Under the pieces are notes generated by a model, which saw only the letters and a program-made list of their open reading frames with translations, was not told the origin of the DNA and searched no databases. Source: Thermoplasmata archaeon (lineage in GTDB: Archaea; Thermoplasmatota; Thermoplasmata; Lutacidiplasmatales; UBA184). Taken from it: 10,963 nt of DNA. Both the position numbers and the translations under genes were made by a program. The stretch lies in contig JASHTC010000112.1 of assembly GCA_030040755.1 (NCBI GenBank), forward strand, positions 1 to 10,963, written 5' to 3'. This document shows, piece by piece, positions 6,480 through 10,963 of the stretch. How positions within the stretch are numbered: position 1 is the stretch's first letter; every line of letters starts with the position of its first letter.

Positions 6480-7041
6480 GCGTCGTCCGGCCCGGGCGGC
6501 GCCCGCGGAGGTAGCCGTGGATGCGCCGTAGGTTCTCCTCTCGGGGCCGCCGCCCGTCGACGAGCAGGGTCGGCTCGTGCCACGGAGCGTACTCCCGATG
6601 GAGCACCTCCTCCCAGGTCGGCGCCGGCAGCGGCGGGGTGGCCGGAGCGCGCGACTCCACCCGACGACGGTGCTCGGCCGCGTCGGGGCAGGTCACCTCC
6701 ACGACGTACCGGCGCGCGCCCGTCTCTCGGGCCAGCTCCCGCCACATCCGACGGGCCTCGTCGACCCCGTTCACCGCATCGAGGACGACGTCGCGCCCCC
6801 GGCGCAGCTGGTCGCGCGCGATATCCCGCGCGGCGAGGTAGGCCGCCAGACCGGTCTCGAACGACCGCGGGAGGCCGGCCTCGAGCATCGACGCCTCGAG
6901 CGCATCGACCCGGAGCCAGACCGCTCCGAGCCGCTCGGAGAGGTCCGCCGCGAGGGTCGACTTCCCGGTCCCGGGGAGCCCCGCGAACACGACCAGCCGC
7001 GGGCTCAGGCCACGGCGGCGGGACCGACCGGGGGCGGGCAT
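6475..7041 (-). CDS. P-loop kinase-like NTPase (AAA_33 type)
   Basis: Product of 188 residues. After ten basic residues comes a first strand and Walker A motif, FAGLPGTGKST (19-29), then WLRVDALEASML with D46, QLRRGRDVVLDAVN with D88, and YVVEVTCPD followed by the basic lid segment EHRRRVESR. This order matches the small zeta-toxin/gluconate-kinase-like group often annotated as AAA family ATPase or predicted kinase. Such proteins phosphorylate small molecules, but the substrate cannot be told from sequence. No Walker B of the AAA+ type and no partner antitoxin gene are visible, so a toxin role is not supported. On the minus strand the ATG at 7041 has a strong GGAGGTGA seven nt upstream (forward 7049-7056). 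The 3' end meets aceA tail to tail with overlapping stops. Confidence 0.85.
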   Translation of the reverse strand: MPAPGRSRRRGLSPRLVVFAGLPGTGKSTLAADLSERLGAVWLRVDALEASMLEAGLPRSFETGLAAYLAARDIARDQLRRGRDVVLDAVNGVDEARRMWRELARETGARRYVVEVTCPDAAEHRRRVESRAPATPPLPAPTWEEVLHREYAPWHEPTLLVDGRRPREENLRRIHGYLRGRRPGRTTP

Positions 7042-7048
7042 GCCCCGC

Positions 7049-7071
7049 TCACCTCCGACGGCCTACTTGAG
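7049..7071 (-). promoter_or_regulatory. Start signals of the kinase gene
   Basis: Two signals compete. GGAGGTGA (forward 7049-7056) is a near-ideal Shine-Dalgarno sequence seven nt before the ATG. CTCAAGTAG (forward 7063-7071) resembles the TATA-like boxes elsewhere and is centred 26 nt before the ATG, which would make the transcript leaderless and leave the Shine-Dalgarno sequence unused. The first is the stronger sequence match. Confidence 0.45.
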
Positions 7072-7122
7072 CCCGAAGGGAGGCGGCGGCCGCCGCCGAC
7101 CCCGCGGGCCCCCGCTCGAGGA

Positions 7123-7152
7123 GCCGTTCGAATTCTTCGAAGGCCGAACGGC
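7123..7152. repeat. Inverted repeat between the kinase and pyruvate-kinase-like genes
   Basis: Perfect 8-bp arms GCCGTTCG (7123-7130) and CGAACGGC (7145-7152) flank a 14-bp spacer. Overlapping this is TTCGAA-TTC-TTCGAA (7128-7142), two copies of a palindromic hexamer. The site lies in the 170-base divergent intergenic region, upstream of both genes, and so could be an operator or an RNA hairpin. No known regulator motif is recognised. Confidence 0.4.
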
Positions 7153-7181
7153 GTTTCCGTAGGAGTGCGGCGGCAGGTAGG

Positions 7182-7190
7182 ACTTTCAAG
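7182..7190 (+). promoter_or_regulatory. TATA-like element before the pyruvate-kinase-like gene
   Basis: ACTTTCAAG is an AT-rich patch in GC-rich DNA, centred 26 nt before the ATG at 7212. This is the standard TATA-to-start distance and predicts a leaderless mRNA; no Shine-Dalgarno sequence lies between it and the ATG. Confidence 0.5.
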
Positions 7191-7211
7191 CTCGCGGGCC
7201 CACCGGGAACC

Positions 7212-9071
7212 ATGCGCGCCCCGACCCGTCCCGGCGCCAGTTCGCGCGGTCGGAGCGTCGCCGACCAGCAACTGGCCGCCCAGCTCGAGCGGCTGCGGGA
7301 GCGGATGGTGCGGTTCGCCTCGAGCGCGAACCTCGCGGGGTTCGGGTCGCGGAGGGAGAGCGCGCGCAACCTGCTCCACTACCTCGCGCTGCGCCGCGTG
7401 GACCTTCGGCACCTCCAGCGGCGCCTCGCCGACCTCGGCCTCTCCTCGCTCGGCCGAGCCGAGGGGCATGCGCTGTACAACCTCGAGGCCGTGCTCTCTT
7501 ACCTGCAGGAGCCCGGGACCGGACGAACGCGGCCGACCGACACCGCCCCGGCGCTGACGCCGCCCGAGGGCCGACGGATCCTGGAGCAGCGGACCCGTCG
7601 CCTGTTCGGTCCTCCCCCTATCGGACGTCGGACGCACATCATGGTCACGCTGCCGACCGAGGCGGCGAGCGACTACCGGCTCGTGCGCGACCTGGTCGCG
7701 GCGGGGATGGATGCGGCTCGCATCAACTGCGCCCACGACTCCGAAGCGGAGTGGGCCCCCATGATCGCGCACGTACGCCGGGCGGAACGCGAGCTCGGCC
7801 GGCCGTGCCGCGTCGAGATGGACCTCGCGGGACCGAAGCTGCGCACCGGCCCCCTCCCGCCCGGGGCGGCGGTCCTGAAGGTCCGGCCCGCGCGCGACGA
7901 GTTCGGTCGGGTCGTGCGGCCGGCTCGCCTCTGGCTCACGCCGGTCGAACGGCCCGAGCCCGCCCCGGCCGCGGGCGAGCCGGAGCTGCTCGTGGAGGGG
8001 ACGTGGCTGTCGACCCTCCGGGCCGCGGAGATCGTGCAGCTGATCGACGCCCGCGGGGCGAACCGCCGGTGGAAGGTGGTCCGGCGGCGGGGGAACTCCT
8101 GCGAGGTGGAGGTCGGCCAGACCGTCTACCTCACCGAGACGACGAGGCTCTGGGCGAAGCGCCCGGGAGGGAAGCGCCGCTCCTCCCGGGTCGGACCGGT
8201 CCCCCGTCGCCCCTCCTCCCTCCGCCTCGCCGTCGGGGACCGCCTTCTCGTCGTCCCGGAGGACGGCCGCCCGCCCCGCCGGGCGTCGACCGGAGGCCTC
8301 CCCGAGGTCCCGTGCACCCTACCGGAGGCGCTCCGTGCCGTCCAGCCCGGTCACCGGATCTGGTTCGACGACGGAAAGATCGGGGGGGTCGTCGAAGGGA
8401 GCGGCCCGGAGGGGCTTCGCGTCCGGATCACCCAGGCCGTGGAGGGGGGGGCCCGGTTGCGCGCCGACCGGGGGATCAACCTGCCGGACTCCGACCTCCG
8501 GATCGCGCCGCTCACCGACGAGGACCGGCGCCATCTCCCGTTCATCGCCGAACACGCCGACCTGCTCGGCTACTCGTTCGTCCGTTCCGCCGGGGACGTC
8601 CGCCTCCTCCGCCGAGCGCTGGCCGACCTCGGGGACGCCCGGCTCGGAGTGATCCTCAAGGTCGAGACGCGGGCCGGCTTCGAGGAGCTCCCCGCGATCC
8701 TGCTCGAGGGGCTGCGGGGGCCGCCCACGGGCGTGATGATCGCGCGGGGCGACCTCGCGGTCGAGGTCGGCTACGAGCGGCTGGCCGAGCTCCAGGAGGA
8801 GATCCTCTGGCTCTGCGAGGCGGCCCACGTGCCCGTCGTCTGGGCGACCGAGGTGCTCGCCGGCCTCGCGAAGACCGGCATCCCGACGCGCGCGGAGGTC
8901 ACGGATGCGGCGATGGGCGAGCGGGCCGAATGCGTGATGATGAACAAGGGCCCGCACATCGTCGAGGCCGTCCAGGCGCTCGACAACATCCTGCGACGGA
9001 TGGAGGCCCACCAGGACAAGAAGAGCGCCCGGCTCCGCCACCTCGCGGTGGCCGACCGGTTCCTCCGCTAG
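7212..9071 (+). CDS. Divergent pyruvate kinase family protein with N-terminal extension
   Basis: Product of 619 residues against about 470 for ordinary pyruvate kinase. Residues 16-100 are a helical Arg/Leu-rich region not found in the normal enzyme. The barrel begins at THIMVTLPTE (141-150) and continues with GMDAARINCAHD, VEMDLAGPKLRTG (D204), an enlarged B domain (about 213-385), FDDGKIGG, RGINLPDSDLRI, LGYSFVRSAGDV, ILKVETRAG with catalytic lysine K483 and metal ligand E485, MIARGDLAVEVG with D514, WATEVLAGL and PTRAEVTDAAMGE. Substrate and Mg2+ residues are thus kept (R170, N172, D204, K483, E485, D514), but the serine of the usual NFSH potassium site is alanine (A174). The protein ends after the barrel, without the C-terminal domain that binds fructose-1,6-bisphosphate or other effectors. 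It may be a real PEP-to-pyruvate kinase (pyk) of a large subclass or a relative with a changed substrate; family membership is firm, exact reaction is not. ATG 7212 is supported by the TATA-like box. Confidence 0.85.
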   Translation: MRAPTRPGASSRGRSVADQQLAAQLERLRERMVRFASSANLAGFGSRRESARNLLHYLALRRVDLRHLQRRLADLGLSSLGRAEGHALYNLEAVLSYLQEPGTGRTRPTDTAPALTPPEGRRILEQRTRRLFGPPPIGRRTHIMVTLPTEAASDYRLVRDLVAAGMDAARINCAHDSEAEWAPMIAHVRRAERELGRPCRVEMDLAGPKLRTGPLPPGAAVLKVRPARDEFGRVVRPARLWLTPVERPEPAPAAGEPELLVEGTWLSTLRAAEIVQLIDARGANRRWKVVRRRGNSCEVEVGQTVYLTETTRLWAKRPGGKRRSSRVGPVPRRPSSLRLAVGDRLLVVPEDGRPPRRASTGGLPEVPCTLPEALRAVQPGHRIWFDDGKIGGVVEGSGPEGLRVRITQAVEGGARLRADRGINLPDSDLRIAPLTDEDRRHLPFIAEHADLLGYSFVRSAGDVRLLRRALADLGDARLGVILKVETRAGFEELPAILLEGLRGPPTGVMIARGDLAVEVGYERLAELQEEILWLCEAAHVPVVWATEVLAGLAKTGIPTRAEVTDAAMGERAECVMMNKGPHIVEAVQALDNILRRMEAHQDKKSARLRHLAVADRFLR

Positions 9072-9151
9072 GGAGCCGGCCGGGAGGGCAGCCCGGGGAG
9101 CCGGGCGACGGCGCCGGACCGGCGGCCGAACCCGGCGGTCTTCGAGGTGGA

Positions 9152-9838
9152 CTACGGCGGGGCCGCGAGGTGGGCCCAGGCGGTGTCGAACCCGTAGAAG
9201 AGGGCCGCGATCCCGGCGAGGACGACCAGCAGGAGGAACAGTCCGAGGAGGAGGTTCCACATCAGCGGCTCGCGCGGTTTCGGGTCGGTCGGGAACGGGT
9301 CGACGTTCGGCACTTCGGGCCCGACCACGAACCAGTCGATGTAGAGCGTGGCGGGGTAGCTCCCGATCGCGACCGCGCCGAACCCGAGGAACAGCAGGAG
9401 GGTCTCGAGCGGGTCCAGGGTGAGCGAGAGGGTGTAGGCCCGGTAGCCGTAGTAGATGATCCCGAGCCCGATGATGACCCCCATCATGCCCACGAAGTGG
9501 GTCGGCAGGCGCAGGCGGATCGCGACCCCGAAGGCGATGAGGAGGAAGGCGAGCAGGGTCAGCGAGTCGAAGAAGAGGAGGTCGTAGGAGGCGAGGACGT
9601 TCGAGCCGTCGCTGCCGATGACGGAGAGCGGCCAGGTGAACTCGCCCCAGATCGCGATGGCGCCGAGCACCACGCCGAGCGCCCCCAAGAGGAGCGCTCC
9701 CCCCCGAAGGTGGGTGTAGGCCCGGGCCCGGTCGTTCCGGCGCATCTCGATCCAGACCCACATCCCGGTGTAGAACACCGCGACGGAGACCAGCACGAGG
9801 AGGTCGAGCACCAGGGTCAGGTCGTCCAGAAACGTCAT
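9152..9838 (-). CDS. Six-helix membrane protein, probably DUF981 family
   Basis: Product of 228 residues with six predicted membrane helices, at about 8-28, 46-66, 86-107, 114-134, 144-162 and 194-216. A basic loop EMRRNDRARAYTH follows helix 1, and a Pro-rich loop (173-191) precedes helix 6. Size, helix pattern and segments such as YTGMWVWIEM resemble the uncharacterised DUF981 membrane proteins known mainly from archaea; I could not confirm this by search, and no biochemical role is known. There is no signal for export beyond the helices and no transporter or enzyme motif. The ATG at 9838 has GGAGGG four nt upstream and a TATA box further back. It converges with the pyruvate-kinase-like gene across 80 bases and is divergent from the Fur-like gene. 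Confidence 0.75.
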   Translation of the reverse strand: MTFLDDLTLVLDLLVLVSVAVFYTGMWVWIEMRRNDRARAYTHLRGGALLLGALGVVLGAIAIWGEFTWPLSVIGSDGSNVLASYDLLFFDSLTLLAFLLIAFGVAIRLRLPTHFVGMMGVIIGLGIIYYGYRAYTLSLTLDPLETLLLFLGFGAVAIGSYPATLYIDWFVVGPEVPNVDPFPTDPKPREPLMWNLLLGLFLLLVVLAGIAALFYGFDTAWAHLAAPP

Positions 9839-9842
9839 CGTT

Positions 9843-9911
9843 CCCTCCTATTCCTTGACGTTCGGTTCTCGCCGAACTCGTCAGCAGAGGTGGATTCCCC
9901 CCGTTATAGTC
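9843..9911 (-). promoter_or_regulatory. Promoter, leader and ribosome binding site of the DUF981-like gene
   Basis: On the minus strand ACTATAACGG (forward 9901-9910) contains a good TATA core. A start about 26 nt downstream, near 9880, gives a leader of about 40 nt that ends in GGAGGG (forward 9843-9848) four nt before the ATG. Unlike most genes here, this one seems to have a leadered transcript with a Shine-Dalgarno sequence. Confidence 0.5.
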
Positions 9912-9993
9912 GTTTCGTGAGTTGGGCATGACCTCGGGGCGGAGGGCGACGCCCGCCTCCCCCAGCGGCGTCCTGCGGCGCCCCCGACGGATT

Positions 9994-10002
9994 CCTTAAT
10001 AG
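9994..10002 (+). promoter_or_regulatory. TATA-like element before the Fur-like gene
   Basis: CCTTAATAG is centred about 27 nt before the ATG at 10026 with no Shine-Dalgarno sequence in between, predicting a leaderless transcript starting at or next to the ATG. It is important because it argues that the Fur-like protein really starts here and has not lost its N-terminus through a wrong start call. Confidence 0.5.
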
Positions 10003-10025
10003 CGCAGGCGGGTCGGCCGTCGTGC

Positions 10026-10322
10026 ATGCCGACCCGCCGACGCCCGACCTCTCGCGCTCGCCGCCCGCGGGAGGTCCGCCCTCCCGCCCGGGTCGAGCCG
10101 ACCCCGGTCCCGCCGGTCGTCCGCGTCGGACTGTTGGAACCCCCGCACTCCCACATCGTCTGCCGCACCTGCGGGCGGATCTCCCGGCTCGAGCTCCAGG
10201 ACGCCGAGCGCCAGCTCCTGCTGGCGCTCGCCGCGCAACACCCCGCCGGGTGGAGCGTCGACGGGATCGCCTTCTCGCTGACCGGGGCCTGCGGCCGATG
10301 CCGCGAAGGGTCGCGGGCCTAG
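10026..10322 (+). CDS. Fur-family C-terminal metal-binding domain protein, no DNA-binding half
   Basis: Product of 98 residues. Residues 1-30 are Arg/Pro-rich and probably disordered. Residues 31-95 match the dimerisation half of Fur/PerR/Zur regulators: HSHIVCRTCGRISRLE carries H41 and H43 plus C46-x2-C49, and SLTGACGRC near the end carries C89-x2-C92. The spacing equals that of H91, H93, C96, C99 and the final Cys pair of B. subtilis PerR, so a structural zinc site is intact and part of the sensor site is present. The winged-helix DNA-binding domain of about 80 residues is absent, and the TATA-like box just upstream leaves no room for it. It may dimerise with a full-length Fur protein, act as a metal-binding protein, or use its basic tail to contact nucleic acid; all are inference. 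The alcohol dehydrogenase gene starts 31 nt downstream and is likely in the same transcript. Confidence 0.7.
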   Translation: MPTRRRPTSRARRPREVRPPARVEPTPVPPVVRVGLLEPPHSHIVCRTCGRISRLELQDAERQLLLALAAQHPAGWSVDGIAFSLTGACGRCREGSRA

Positions 10323-10353
10323 CCCGACCGGCCCCCGGGGGGACCGGACCGAC

Positions 10354-10963
10354 GTGAGCGGCTTCTTCCTCTCCCCGCGGGTCGCCTGGGGCACCGGGGC
10401 GGTCGAGCAACTGAGCGGCCTCGGGATCCGTCGGGCCGTGCTCGTCGTGGACCCCGGGGTCGCCCGGGGCGACGGAGCCCGTCGGCTCGTCGAGGAGCTC
10501 CAGAAGTGCGACGCGGCCGTCGACCCAGTGACCGCGAGCGCCCGCGCTCCCTACCTGGACGAGGTCGACCGACTCTTCGAGCGCCTTCGGGCGGACCCGC
10601 CGGACGCGCTCGTCGCGCTCGGGGGAGGCCGCACGATCGACGCGGCGAAGGCCGTGCGGTTCCGGCTCGCGCGCCCGGACCTCGAGCTGACCCAGCTGCC
10701 CCCGATCCTCGACCTGCCGTCGCCCGGACTCCTCCTGGTCGCCGCCCCCACCACGAGCGGGAGCGGGGCCGAGGCGAGCTGGGCCGCGGACCTGCGGACG
10801 CGGGACGGCCTCCCGCTGGAGCTCGCCCATCGCTCGCTCGTCCCGGACTGGGCGCTGCTCGACCCCGCGCTCGCCTCCTCCCGGCCTCCGGCGGAGAGGA
10901 TGGACGGAGCGCTCGAGGCGCTCGCCCTCGCGTGCGAAGCCTACCTCTCCGCGTGGGCGAACC
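10354..10963 (+). CDS. Iron-type alcohol dehydrogenase family protein, cut by the right edge
   Basis: The first 203 residues are present, about half of the family's usual 380-400. The N-terminus FFLSPRVAWGTGAVEQL is typical. The NAD(P)-binding motif GGGRTIDAAKA lies at 90-100, APTTSGSGAEAS at 131-142, and the segment DPALASSRPP leads into the helix that normally carries the first two metal ligands. There the expected G-x-DALTHAIE pattern reads LEALALACEAYLS: the Asp position is Glu (E188) and the His position is Leu (L192). The enzyme may therefore bind another metal, bind none, or act on an unusual substrate; the later two ligand histidines are outside the window. Family members reduce or oxidise alcohols, aldehydes or polyols with NAD(P). 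The GTG start is chosen because it gives the normal N-terminus with no in-frame alternative nearby; GGGGGGA about 10 nt upstream may help translation. The gene follows the Fur-like gene closely. Confidence 0.82.
   Translation, partial: MSGFFLSPRVAWGTGAVEQLSGLGIRRAVLVVDPGVARGDGARRLVEELQKCDAAVDPVTASARAPYLDEVDRLFERLRADPPDALVALGGGRTIDAAKAVRFRLARPDLELTQLPPILDLPSPGLLLVAAPTTSGSGAEASWAADLRTRDGLPLELAHRSLVPDWALLDPALASSRPPAERMDGALEALALACEAYLSAWAN

Noticed and set aside
6475..7041. Zeta-toxin interpretation of the P-loop kinase
   Set aside because: The fold group is shared, but no antitoxin-sized partner gene is adjacent and no toxin-specific motif is visible.
7751..9931. 726-codon plus-strand frame overlapping the pyruvate-kinase-like gene
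   Set aside because: It is a frame-shifted reading of that gene followed by the antisense of the membrane protein; composition is Arg/Pro/Gly then Glu-rich with no motifs.
9928..9999. 23-codon plus-strand frame after the 9901-9910 TATA core
   Set aside because: The TATA core fits the minus-strand membrane protein gene, the peptide is Arg/Pro-rich, and its stop falls in the next gene's TATA-like box.
9904..10830. 308-codon minus-strand frame opposite the Fur-like and dehydrogenase genes
   Set aside because: It is antisense to two proteins with clear family motifs and has no recognisable domain.

Overview
This window is very GC-rich and densely coded. It holds ten well-supported protein genes that lie wholly inside it, plus two that run off its ends: a 14-codon fragment at the left edge (tentative) and an iron-type alcohol dehydrogenase cut by the right edge. 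It looks chromosomal and archaeal. The evidence is a NikR-type nickel regulator, a six-helix membrane protein that resembles the archaeal DUF981 family, and short AT-rich TATA-like boxes that repeatedly sit about 26-31 nt before start codons, a spacing that implies leaderless transcripts. A high-GC Thermoplasmatota-like lineage from soil or sediment would fit, but the taxonomic placement is inference. I saw no rRNA, tRNA, CRISPR array, transposase or phage gene.

Layout. 1-43 (-): start of an unidentified gene, with a promoter at about 66-75. 326-775 (+): nikR. 840-1472 (+): membrane-anchored SAM methyltransferase of the FAM173 / ATP-synthase-c-subunit lysine methyltransferase type. 1580-2233 (+): MaoC hot-dog hydratase whose last third looks frame-disrupted. 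2334-3239 (-): monoacylglycerol-lipase-like alpha/beta hydrolase. 3525-5147 and 5144-6478 (+): malate synthase (aceB) and isocitrate lyase (aceA), overlapping by 4 bp. 6475-7041 (-): small P-loop kinase whose stop overlaps the aceA stop. 7212-9071 (+): large divergent pyruvate-kinase-family protein with an extra N-terminal region and no usual C-terminal domain. 9152-9838 (-): DUF981-like membrane protein. 10026-10322 (+): small protein that is only the metal-binding half of a Fur-family regulator. 10354-end (+): iron-type alcohol dehydrogenase lacking the first expected iron-ligand histidine.

How the genes fit together. The metabolic core is the glyoxylate bypass: aceA splits isocitrate to succinate and glyoxylate, and aceB condenses glyoxylate with acetyl-CoA to malate. 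The neighbouring ester hydrolase and MaoC hydratase would fit growth on lipids or other acetyl-CoA-yielding substrates, and a pyruvate-kinase-like protein sits at the PEP/pyruvate node. That pathway link is inference from gene content; the genes are on both strands and are not one operon. Two metal-sensor modules (NikR and the Fur-like C-terminal domain) lie at opposite ends with no obvious metal transporter in the window.

The most interesting points are the Fur dimerisation domain without its DNA-binding half, the altered metal site in the alcohol dehydrogenase, the unusual pyruvate-kinase architecture, the FAM173-like methyltransferase, a mini-ORF directly before aceB, and the broken-looking end of the MaoC gene. 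I did not find a convincing new multi-gene defence or mobile system.
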